Source: Spirochaeta sp. (lineage in GTDB: Bacteria; Spirochaetota; Spirochaetia; DSM-27196; Alkalispirochaetaceae). From it: a stretch of DNA of 14,558 nucleotides. The stretch's first letter is position 1, and each line of letters begins with the position of its first letter. The DNA is taken from assembly GCA_007117185.1 (NCBI GenBank), contig SKHA01000281.1, forward strand, positions 1 to 14,558, given 5' to 3'. This document shows positions 1-5,954 of the stretch, in pieces. A model generated the notes under the pieces. The model was given only the letters and a program-made list of their open reading frames with translations. It had not been told where the DNA came from and ran no database searches. Made by a program: the position numbers and the translations under genes.

Positions 1-73
1 CTTCCGGGAAGGGCAGCGCCTGGGTGACGGTGGCGACGCGGATCTCAGTCTGTTGAAACGCCTCAAAACTCAT
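1..73 (-). CDS. csaA: CsaA-like tRNA-binding-domain protein, N-terminal fragment
   Basis: Only the first 24 codons are in the window; the gene runs off the left edge. The fragment reads M-S-F-E-A-F followed by a stretch containing E-I-R-V-A-T-V and A-L-P-F-P-E. This matches the start of the OB-fold tRNA-binding family (CsaA, and the C-terminal domain of MetG), where a 'F..F...DIRVGTV..A..FP' pattern is typical. CsaA is a small dimeric cytoplasmic protein described as a secretion-related chaperone with a tRNA-binding fold. The ATG lies 8 bases after the leuB stop on the same strand, so it is probably cotranscribed with leuB. No clear Shine-Dalgarno sequence precedes it. A MetG C-terminal domain standing alone is the alternative. 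The start and family are inferred from 24 residues only. Confidence 0.65.
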   Translation of the reverse strand, partial: MSFEAFQQTEIRVATVTQALPFPE

Positions 74-81
74 CGGGCGAT

Positions 82-1170
82 TCAGCCTGCAGGGTGTACC
101 AGTTCGGCGATTCGTCGGCCCATCTCTTCGGTGCCGATCACCCCATCCTTCGGTCCGGCGATGTCGCCGGTGCGGAATCCCTGGTCAAGCACCTGCGAGA
201 CGGCGCTGAAGATCGCGTCGTAGCCCTCGTTCATCCCGAAGCTGTACTTGAGCAGCATCGCCAGGGAGAGGATCTGGGCGATGGGGTTGGCCACCCCCTT
301 CCCGGCGATGTCCGGGGCACTTCCCCCTGAAGGCTCGTAAAGGCCGAAGCTGCCCTCGGCCAGGCTGGCGCTGGGGAGCATCCCCAAGGAACCGGTGAGC
401 ATCGCCGCCTCGTCGGAGAGGATGTCGCCGAACATGTTTCCCGCAAGGATGACGTCGAACTGTCGGGGATTTCGCACCAGCTGCATCGCCGCGTTGTCCA
501 CGTACATGTGGGTCAGCTCCACCTCGGGGTACTCCCGGCCGATCTCCGTCACCACGTCGCGCCAGAGGACCATCGAGGTGAGGACGTTTGCCTTGTCGAT
601 AGAGGTAACCCGGCCGCCGCGAAGTTTTGCCGCTTCGAAGGCTACCCGGGCGATCCGTTCAATCTCATGGCGATGGTAGACCAGGGTGTCAAAGCCACGC
701 TCTTGCGCGCCGGTTCCCTCACGCCCCTTGGGCGAACCGAAGTAGATCCCGCCGGTCAGTTCCCGAACCACCAGGACGTCCAGACCGCCTTTCAGGAGTT
801 CCGGCTTCAGGGGCGAGGCGTCAACCAGCTGGGGAAAGACGATGGCCGGACGCAGGTTGGCGAAGAGGCCGAAGATTTTGCGCAGCGGCAGCAGGGCGCC
901 CCGCTCGGGTTGTTCCTGCGGGGGCAGGTTCTCCCACTTGGGGCCACCTACCGACCCAAAAAGTACCGCATCGCTGCTCCGGCAGAGCGCTACCGTCCCG
1001 TCCGGCAGCGCCGTCCCGTGGTTGTCTATGGCGATCCCGCCGACGTCAGCCGCCGCGGTCTCCACATCCAGCCCAAACCGTTTCTGAACTGCCTTCAGAA
1101 CCCGAAGGGCCTGCTCCATCACCTCGGGACCGATCCCGTCACCCGCCAGAACAGCGATCTTCTTACTCAT
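82..1170 (-). CDS. leuB: 3-isopropylmalate dehydrogenase
   Basis: This NAD-dependent cytoplasmic enzyme oxidatively decarboxylates 3-isopropylmalate to 2-oxoisocaproate, the third step of leucine synthesis. The protein is 362 aa, the normal family length. Visible family residues are the substrate-binding arginines R97 and R107 (in L-P-L-R and A-N-L-R-P), R136, Y143 and K193. The metal-binding aspartates are D225, D249 and D253, and the NAD-site motif G-S-A-P-D-I-A-G is at 283-290. The preceding E-P-S-G-G-S form is common in bacterial LeuB. Its leuA/leuC/leuD partners are not nearby. It lies 73 bases after the LysM-protein gene and 8 bases before the csaA-like gene. Upstream, TTGCCA, 17 bases, TAGGAT and 6 bases precede the ATG. 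The same stretch contains AGGA 8 bases before the ATG, so it could be a private promoter, a ribosome site or both. Identification is very secure. Confidence 0.97.
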   Translation of the reverse strand: MSKKIAVLAGDGIGPEVMEQALRVLKAVQKRFGLDVETAAADVGGIAIDNHGTALPDGTVALCRSSDAVLFGSVGGPKWENLPPQEQPERGALLPLRKIFGLFANLRPAIVFPQLVDASPLKPELLKGGLDVLVVRELTGGIYFGSPKGREGTGAQERGFDTLVYHRHEIERIARVAFEAAKLRGGRVTSIDKANVLTSMVLWRDVVTEIGREYPEVELTHMYVDNAAMQLVRNPRQFDVILAGNMFGDILSDEAAMLTGSLGMLPSASLAEGSFGLYEPSGGSAPDIAGKGVANPIAQILSLAMLLKYSFGMNEGYDAIFSAVSQVLDQGFRTGDIAGPKDGVIGTEEMGRRIAELVHPAG

Positions 1171-1176
1171 GGCCGC

Positions 1177-1205
1177 ATCCTACCGCTCCATCCATGTGGT
1201 GGCAA
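1177..1205 (-). promoter_or_regulatory. Candidate leuB promoter, -35 TTGCCA and -10 TAGGAT
   Basis: On the minus strand TTGCCA (1205-1200) matches the sigma-70 -35 consensus at 5 of 6 positions. TAGGAT (1182-1177) matches the -10 consensus at 4 of 6, with a 17-base spacer. Only 6 bases separate the -10 from the leuB ATG, so transcription would begin at or next to the start codon. The AGGA inside the -10 could instead be a Shine-Dalgarno sequence for a transcript coming from the upstream gene. This is pattern matching only. Confidence 0.35.
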
Positions 1206-1243
1206 GTCCGGATGCAACCAGCCTTCGGCCTCCTGGTCACAGC

Positions 1244-2026
1244 CTACTGCGGTGGCTGCCACTCCCCGCTGCGGGGCTCCCCGCGGATACTGGGGATCTC
1301 GAACCGCATCCCCGGTTGGATCAGATGGGGGTTATCCGGGTCCTGCAGGATATGGCGATTTGCTTCGTACAGCCGTGGCCACTCGGTGCGGTCACCGTAG
1401 ACGAAGTCGTAGCCGGCGATCTTGTTGAAGGTATCCCGGTCCTCCGGGATTCGGCGCACAACGTAGTACCGGGGCAGTGGTGGCTGGACTTGCACCGGCG
1501 CTCGCGGTGTCTCGTCCCGGGGCGGCAGGGGCGGCGTCACCATCTGCGGTGCCGGTTCCCGGGCAACCCGTACCGGCTGCAGTGGCGAGATGGTATCCCG
1601 GACCAGCCGGAACCCGACAAACGCATCTTCAAAGCGCCGGGCGCTGTAGTCCGCTTCAGCTTCTTCCATCGTCTCGGTTACCAGGGCAAACGCCTCGGGG
1701 TAATGGGTGGCGGCGTCGATTCGGTTTGCGTAGACCATCTGCTCACGAGCGCGGTTCCGCATGCTGTTGGCACGGAAGCCCCAGACCTGCTCTTCTGCCC
1801 AGACGATCGCCTGCGCTCCTTCCCGCTCCGACTCTTCCACCAGCTCGACAGCCCGGTCATACTCGCCGTCTTCAATCGCCTGTTGCGCCTGAACGCGCAA
1901 CTCCTGCGCCCGCCGTGCGTGGGGGTTGTCCTGCAGCAGATTTTGCGCGGATAAAGCGGACAGACCGGCAAAAAGGATCAAGGCACCGAGCACCAGAACG
2001 CGTCGCATCATCGTATTACTGCGCAT
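1244..2026 (-). CDS. Secreted protein with C-terminal LysM-like domain
   Basis: This is a 260-residue exported protein that probably binds peptidoglycan in the periplasm. The ATG at 2026 is preferred over longer reading because GGAGG sits 6 bases before it; it overlaps the end of the upstream lipoprotein gene by 11 bases. Residues 1-27 form a signal peptide (basic start, hydrophobic core, A-L-S-A before Q28). Residues 30-145 are helical and charged, with TPR-like segments such as G-E-Y-D-R-A-V and F-E-D-A-F. A proline-rich linker covers about 157-186. Residues 187-245 look like LysM: Y-Y-V-V at the start, K-I-A-G-Y, W-P-R-L-Y-E-A-N, and N-P-H-L-I-Q-P-G-M ending in I-P. The overlap suggests translational coupling and joint function with the lipoprotein. 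The LysM call is fairly safe; the cellular role is inferred. Confidence 0.85.
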   Translation of the reverse strand: MRSNTMMRRVLVLGALILFAGLSALSAQNLLQDNPHARRAQELRVQAQQAIEDGEYDRAVELVEESEREGAQAIVWAEEQVWGFRANSMRNRAREQMVYANRIDAATHYPEAFALVTETMEEAEADYSARRFEDAFVGFRLVRDTISPLQPVRVAREPAPQMVTPPLPPRDETPRAPVQVQPPLPRYYVVRRIPEDRDTFNKIAGYDFVYGDRTEWPRLYEANRHILQDPDNPHLIQPGMRFEIPSIRGEPRSGEWQPPQ

Positions 2027-2645
2027 CGTCAGCCTCCAACTCTCCCTGGAGTTCCTCAATTCGACGCTGCCGCTCATCCAGTGTTGAATCCAGGTCGCTC
2101 AGCGAACGCAAGGCCCGTTGGCGCTGCGCCCGGGCGAGACGATGTGCCTCGGCGAACCCGTCCCGGGATGCCTGGAACGCTTCAAACGCTTCTTCGTACT
2201 CTTCTTCCTCAAGTAGTGCCTCGGCACGATCCCGGTCTTCCTCGGCCTTCTCGAACAACTCCCGCTGGGCTACGTCGGCTCGAACTGAAACCGCTTCCTC
2301 GCGATTATTCTGAACTTCGCCCCGATACCGACCGGATCTGCGGGACGAACCCTCGCGAATCACCAGCCGATAGCCATCTGCGGCGGCCAGATACAACTCC
2401 CTCGCTTGCTGCGGCTCGGGCTCGTACAGCTCCTCTGCCTGGGCGAAGGCGGTCTCGGCAGCTCCGAACTCCTGGGGCATCTCGGTTCCGAATCCGGAAC
2501 GCTCCGCAACTGTCCGAAGCACTACCGCAGCGTTACGCTCCGACTCCGGGGCAGGCTCGGAAACGGGCTCCGGCTCGGGTGCGCTGGCACAACCGGCCAG
2601 GAACACAACGAGAGCCACAAGGCCAATTGAAATAGTTTTTCTCAC
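2016..2645 (-). CDS. Glutamate-rich lipoprotein with helical repeats
   Basis: This is a 209-residue putative lipoprotein of unrecognised family. The GTG start at 2645 is chosen because AGGAGA lies 6 bases upstream of it, and because it places a compact signal peptide right at the N-terminus. A longer frame from 2705 would add 20 residues ahead of the signal. The lipobox L-A-G-C puts the lipidated cysteine at residue 19. A short proline/glutamate-rich tether (about 23-34) follows. The rest is strongly charged and predicted helical, with segments resembling TPR or coiled-coil hairpins: A-R-E-L-Y-L-A-A-A-D-G-Y near 81-92 and Y-E-E-A-F-E-A-F-Q-A-S-R-D at 150-162. The latter resembles F-E-D-A-F-V-G-F-R-L-V-R-D in the overlapping LysM gene. 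A likely role is an envelope scaffold acting with that LysM protein; this is inference. Confidence 0.82.
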   Translation of the reverse strand: MRKTISIGLVALVVFLAGCASAPEPEPVSEPAPESERNAAVVLRTVAERSGFGTEMPQEFGAAETAFAQAEELYEPEPQQARELYLAAADGYRLVIREGSSRRSGRYRGEVQNNREEAVSVRADVAQRELFEKAEEDRDRAEALLEEEEYEEAFEAFQASRDGFAEAHRLARAQRQRALRSLSDLDSTLDERQRRIEELQGELEADDAQ

Positions 2646-2734
2646 CTCTGTTCTCCTCACGTCACTAACAAACACTGATAGAGAAAGTAACATAAATCTT
2701 TCCAAAGGTCGAATGGAGCGCCTTCAGTACGGTG

Positions 2735-2764
2735 CAGACAGAGACCCCCTCTCGGCAGTATTAT
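2735..2764 (+). promoter_or_regulatory. Candidate promoter for the ACT/UPF0210 operon
   Basis: TATTAT (2759-2764) is a good -10 hexamer in an otherwise GC-rich sequence. A weak -35, CAGACA (2735-2740), lies 18 bases upstream. Only 7 bases separate the -10 from the ATG at 2772, and no Shine-Dalgarno sequence is visible, so a leaderless transcript is possible. It sits in the 126-base divergent region shared with the lipoprotein gene. Confidence 0.35.
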
Positions 2765-2771
2765 TCGGACC

Positions 2772-3041
2772 ATGCGCGCTGTATGTACTGTTGTGGGTAA
2801 AGACAAGCCTGGGATCATCGCTGCGGTAAGCACCGCCCTGGCGGAACGCTCGGTGAATATTCTGGATATCAGTCAGACGATCATGCAGGGATTCTTCACC
2901 ATGATCACGCTGGTTGATCTGGGGGGAATGTCCATCAGCCTGGAGACGTTGCGGCAGGACCTGGACTCGCTGGGCGAACGGGTAGAGGTGACGATCACCC
3001 TCCAGCATGAAGATGTCTTCACCGCGATGCATCGGGTCTGA
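2772..3041 (+). CDS. ACT domain protein, UPF0237 family
   Basis: This 89-residue protein is a single ACT regulatory domain, a fold that usually binds amino acids or other small ligands at dimer interfaces. The typical N-terminal loop is visible as G-K-D-K-P-G-I-I-A-A-V (9-19, G14 conserved), followed by a helix and the second strand N-I-L-D-I-S-Q (29-35). Length and sequence fit UPF0237, the stand-alone ACT family related to GcvR. A UPF0210 gene follows after 12 bases, and this two-gene neighbourhood is widely conserved in bacteria and archaea. This suggests the ACT protein senses a ligand for, or forms a complex with, its partner. The ligand is unknown. The ATG at 2772 lacks a Shine-Dalgarno sequence but has a -10-like TATTAT just upstream. 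Confidence 0.9.
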   Translation: MRAVCTVVGKDKPGIIAAVSTALAERSVNILDISQTIMQGFFTMITLVDLGGMSISLETLRQDLDSLGERVEVTITLQHEDVFTAMHRV

Positions 3042-3053
3042 GAAGCGCAGATT

Positions 3054-4436
3054 ATGCTTTTTTCCCCTCTTGAGATCGAACAGACCCTGCGCATGTTTGC
3101 GGAACAGAATCTGGATGTCCGCACGATCACCCTGGGAATCAACCTGCTGGACTGCATCGATTCCGACGCCCGCAAGGCAGCGGGACGGGTCTACGAGAAG
3201 ATCACCCGGGTTGCTGCCAACCTGGTACGAACCCGGGATCGAATACAGGCCGAGCTCGGCGTACCCATCATCAACAAGCGAATCTCCGTCACCCCCGTGG
3301 CGATGCTCGTCGGGGCGAGTCAGAACGGGCAAAGCAGGGAGTCCTCCTCGGTCCCGCTGATCTTTGCCGAAGCGCTGGACCGGGCTGCCCGGGAGACCGG
3401 GGTGGATTTCCTGGGAGGGTTCTCCGCGCTGGTCCACCACGGGATCACCCCGGCTGAGGAGAGCACCATCCGGGCGCTGCCCACCGTCCTGGCTACCACC
3501 GAGTTTGTCTGCGGCAGCCTGAACGTGGCGTCCTCCCGGGTGGGGATCAATATGGACGCGGTAAACATGGCCGCGGCGGCGATCCGGGAAACCGCCGACC
3601 GGACCCGCGACCGCGGCGGTTTCGGCTGCAGCCGGCTGGTCATCTTTGCCAACGCCCCGGAAGACAACCCCTTCATGGCCGGTGCGTTTCACGGCCCGGG
3701 CAACCCCGATACGGTGGTCCACGTGGGAGTCAGCGGCCCCGGGGTGGTTCAGTCGGCGATTCGCCGCATGCCCGACGCCCCGCTGGAACAGCTGGCCGAG
3801 GAAATCAAGAAGACCTCTTTTCAGATAACCCGGCTCGGACAGCTTGTCCTGGACAAAGCGTCGGCGCTGCTGGGGGTGGTTCCCGGGATCGTGGACCTCT
3901 CCCTCGCCCCGACCCCCGCAGTGGGGGACAGCGTGGCGCGCATCCTTGAGGAGATGGGGCTGGAGAGCATCGGCGTACCCGGGTCTACCGCCGCCCTTGC
4001 CCTGCTGAACAACGCGGTGAAGAAGGGCGGGCTCATGGCCAGCTCCCGGGTGGGAGGGCTCTCGGGAAGCTTCCTCCCGGTCAGCGAGGACGAGGGGATG
4101 GCCGCCGCGGTGGAGCGGGGCGATCTCACCCTGGAGAAACTGGAGGCGATGACGGCGATCTGCTCGGTAGGGTTGGACATGATCGCCCTCCCCGGAGATA
4201 CCCCGGTGGACACCCTGGCGGGAATCATCGCCGACGAGATGGCCATCGGTGTGATGAACCACAAGACCACGGCGGTGCGGGTGATCCCCGTCCCCGGCAA
4301 GAACGCCGGCGAGTGGGTCGAGTTCGGCGGCCTCCTCGGTCGCGCTCCGATCATGCCGGTGCACCGCGGTTCCTGCAGTGCCTTCGTCCGTCGCGGCGGG
4401 ATCATCCCCGCACCGGTCACCAGCTTCCGGAATTAG
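3054..4436 (+). CDS. UPF0210 (DUF711) family protein
   Basis: This 460-residue cytoplasmic protein belongs to UPF0210/DUF711, which is widespread but has no established reaction. Family hallmarks run the whole length: R-T-I-T-L-G-I-N-L-L-D-C-I-D (23-36), V-D-F-L-G-G-F-S-A-L-V (117-127) and F-A-N-A-P-E-D-N-P-F-M-A-G-A-F-H-G (198-214). Further on are V-G-V-S-G-P-G-V-V (224-232), D-L-S-L-A-P-T-P-A-V-G-D-S-V-A-R (281-296), A-I-C-S-V-G-L-D-M-I-A (368-378) and V-E-F-G-G-L-L-G (422-429). Conserved Asp, Cys and Gly residues suggest an enzyme. A small insertion-like segment near 88-100 is less family-like. It sits 12 bases after the ACT gene and 8 bases before the nucleotidase gene. The Shine-Dalgarno sequence is weak (GAAG), suggesting coupling to the ACT gene. 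Family membership is secure; function is not known. Confidence 0.95.
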   Translation: MLFSPLEIEQTLRMFAEQNLDVRTITLGINLLDCIDSDARKAAGRVYEKITRVAANLVRTRDRIQAELGVPIINKRISVTPVAMLVGASQNGQSRESSSVPLIFAEALDRAARETGVDFLGGFSALVHHGITPAEESTIRALPTVLATTEFVCGSLNVASSRVGINMDAVNMAAAAIRETADRTRDRGGFGCSRLVIFANAPEDNPFMAGAFHGPGNPDTVVHVGVSGPGVVQSAIRRMPDAPLEQLAEEIKKTSFQITRLGQLVLDKASALLGVVPGIVDLSLAPTPAVGDSVARILEEMGLESIGVPGSTAALALLNNAVKKGGLMASSRVGGLSGSFLPVSEDEGMAAAVERGDLTLEKLEAMTAICSVGLDMIALPGDTPVDTLAGIIADEMAIGVMNHKTTAVRVIPVPGKNAGEWVEFGGLLGRAPIMPVHRGSCSAFVRRGGIIPAPVTSFRN

Positions 4437-4444
4437 GAGAGACG

Positions 4445-5206
4445 ATGGCCGCAACCACAACACGATACTACCGACACGTTTTGATCGACCTGGACAACAC
4501 CCTGCTGGACTTCGCTGTCTGCGAAGCGCAGATCCTCACCGCCATGGCTCACGAATACGGCTTCAGCCCGCGAACCAGGGAGGGACAGGCGTTGGTGGTC
4601 CCCTACCGCCAGATCAACAGCGAGCTCTGGCAGCAGCTGGAACGGGGGGAGATCTCCGGCCCGGAGCTGCGGATCCAGCGCTTCCGTCGCCTTCTGACCC
4701 ATCTGGAGCCCGGGGCGGCGGGGCCGCTGCCGAAGCCGGAGATGCTCAACCAGCAGTTCATCCAGCGGCTGAGTCGCTGCGGTGAACTGGTTCCCACTGC
4801 TGCTGCGGTGGTCCAGAAGATCGCTCCGGTGGTGATCATTACCAACGGTTTCCCGGAGGTGCAGTATCCCCGGCTGGAGCGGTGCGGGCTGAAACCCCAC
4901 ATCGCCGCTACCTTTATCTCCGGCGAGATCGGTTTCTCCAAACCGGATCCGCGCTTCTTCAACGCCGTCCTTGCAGCGCTGGGTAACCCCGACCCGAACG
5001 AGTGTCTGGTGGTGGGCGACAGCCTCACCTCGGATATCGCCGGGGGCAACGCCATGGGAATGGATACCGTCTGGTTTGACCGCAGCGCCACCCTGGGAGA
5101 AGCGGCAACCGCCGGAGCGGACCGGATCACCCCGACCCGGCGGATCACCCGCCTCTCCGATCTTCCCGCGCTGGTTGACAAGGGGTTGCATTCCGCCGAT
5201 ATCTAG
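4445..5206 (+). CDS. HAD-superfamily nucleotidase, YjjG/YfnB-like
   Basis: This 253-residue haloacid-dehalogenase phosphatase most resembles the YjjG/YfnB pyrimidine 5'-nucleotidase group, which removes phosphate from nucleotides, including non-canonical ones. All four HAD motifs are visible: D15-L-D17-N-T (nucleophile and acid/base), I-I-T133-N-G, K166 in F-S-K-P-D-P, and V-V-G-D192-S-L-T-S-D197. The helical cap insertion of subfamily I covers about 25-115. The ATG at 4445 has GGAGA 4 bases upstream and lies 8 bases after the UPF0210 stop, so I use it rather than an in-frame start at 4313 inside that gene. Cotranscription with the ACT/UPF0210 pair suggests a related metabolic role, but that is inference. 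A phosphoglycolate-phosphatase-like or other small-phosphate role is the alternative. Confidence 0.9.
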   Translation: MAATTTRYYRHVLIDLDNTLLDFAVCEAQILTAMAHEYGFSPRTREGQALVVPYRQINSELWQQLERGEISGPELRIQRFRRLLTHLEPGAAGPLPKPEMLNQQFIQRLSRCGELVPTAAAVVQKIAPVVIITNGFPEVQYPRLERCGLKPHIAATFISGEIGFSKPDPRFFNAVLAALGNPDPNECLVVGDSLTSDIAGGNAMGMDTVWFDRSATLGEAATAGADRITPTRRITRLSDLPALVDKGLHSADI

Positions 5207-5231
5207 TACCAGAGAGGTTTGCGATAGCGTT

Positions 5232-5873
5232 ATGATCACAAACAGATGGATTTCATTGACCCTGGCACTGCTGGTTTTCAGCGTTTCTTCCGTCCAGGCC
5301 CAGATGGTCCCGCCCCTGATCGATGGTCAGACGGAGATTTCTGACGCGCTGGAGGAAACCGTCCGGGACCTTGTGGAGCGATACGAGAGTATCCGCGCCC
5401 TCCTGCGAGAGCAGATACGGATCAACGAAACGCTTTTCTCCCGGGAAGAGATCGATAACGCCGTGGCGGGGCTGGAAGAGGAACTCTCTCTGGCGCGGGA
5501 ACGCATCAGCACCCTTGAAGACGAGCTGGTCCGGGCCGACGAAGAGCGCCGACAGGCGCTGGAGGACACGGCGCTGGCTCAACAGGAACGGGCGCAGATC
5601 CAGGCGGAGCTGGACCGGGAAGTCGCGGTGTACCAGGGGGTGATCGAGAACCTCGAAGTTGAACGGATTCTGCAGGTAGGACCGACCTTCTCCCCTCAGG
5701 GAGAGGTGGGGCTGGTGGGGTTGATCAACCTGCCCGGTACCAACCTGAGCCTCCTGGCCGGTGGAAACTATCGCCTGCGGGAGCAGGACTTCCGGACCAC
5801 CTTCGGGGCGACTCTCTCGTTCTTCCCGCAGCGTAATCTGGTGGAGAGCTGGCAGCGCCGCCGCGCCGAATAG
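5232..5873 (+). CDS. Secreted coiled-coil protein with beta-rich C-terminus
   Basis: This 213-residue protein matches no family I recognise. It begins with a signal peptide (hydrophobic core 7-20, V-Q-A before Q24), so it is exported. Residues about 68-145 are a heptad-rich coiled coil (E-E-E-L-S-L-A-R-E, S-T-L-E-D-E-L-V, many Glu, Arg and Leu). Residues 147-198 switch to alternating hydrophobic/polar strands separated by turns (Q-V-G-P-T-F, G-E-V-G-L-V-G-L, L-S-L-L-A-G-G-N-Y, T-F-G-A-T-L-S-F-F). That pattern resembles outer-membrane or surface beta strands, so it may trimerise and associate with the outer membrane. It follows the nucleotidase by 25 bases. The ATG at 5232 has no well-placed Shine-Dalgarno sequence (AGAGG is 14 bases away), and no better in-frame start is seen. 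Confidence 0.85.
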   Translation: MITNRWISLTLALLVFSVSSVQAQMVPPLIDGQTEISDALEETVRDLVERYESIRALLREQIRINETLFSREEIDNAVAGLEEELSLARERISTLEDELVRADEERRQALEDTALAQQERAQIQAELDREVAVYQGVIENLEVERILQVGPTFSPQGEVGLVGLINLPGTNLSLLAGGNYRLREQDFRTTFGATLSFFPQRNLVESWQRRRAE

Positions 5874-5882
5874 CAGATAATC

Positions 5883-5910
5883 CGGCGGAACGGCCCCGCC
5901 GCCCCGCGGC
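5883..5910 (+). terminator. GC-rich overlapping hairpins, possible terminator
   Basis: CGGCGG (5883-5888) pairs with CCGCCG (5896-5901) across a 7-base loop. An alternative stem, GCCGC (5898-5902) with GCGGC (5906-5910), overlaps it, so the two exclude each other. They lie 10 bases after the stop of the coiled-coil protein gene and ahead of the tkt promoter candidate. No uridine tract follows directly; TTTT occurs 8 bases later. They are placed where a terminator is expected but are not a classic intrinsic one. Confidence 0.35.
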
Positions 5911-5919
5911 GCAACCATT

Positions 5920-5947
5920 TTCAAGCTCCCGCGACCCGTGTTACACT
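5920..5947 (+). promoter_or_regulatory. Candidate tkt-xylB promoter
   Basis: TTCAAG (5920-5925) and TACACT (5942-5947) are separated by 16 bases. The -10 matches consensus at 4 of 6 positions and the -35 at 3 of 6. The -10 ends 7 bases before the transketolase ATG and no Shine-Dalgarno sequence is present, which again suggests a leaderless start. The evidence is positional and weak. Confidence 0.35.
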
Positions 5948-5954
5948 CAGCGGT

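Noticed and set aside
508..1428. Plus-strand frames of 250-300 codons opposite leuB.
   Set aside because: Composition is Arg/Pro/Ser rich with no domain, while leuB on the minus strand is complete and canonical.
2646..2771. Possible small gene or regulatory RNA in the widest intergenic gap.
   Set aside because: No start with a ribosome site and open frame, and no strong hairpin, was found. Divergent promoters explain the space.
4313..4444. Longer N-terminus for the HAD nucleotidase beginning inside the UPF0210 gene.
   Set aside because: The ATG at 4445 has a good ribosome site and starts just before the first HAD motif. The extension overlaps a conserved gene and looks random.
2724..4463. 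A 579-codon minus-strand frame opposite the ACT and UPF0210 genes.
   Set aside because: Low-complexity composition with many Gly, His and Arg and no motif. The plus strand carries two well-conserved families.
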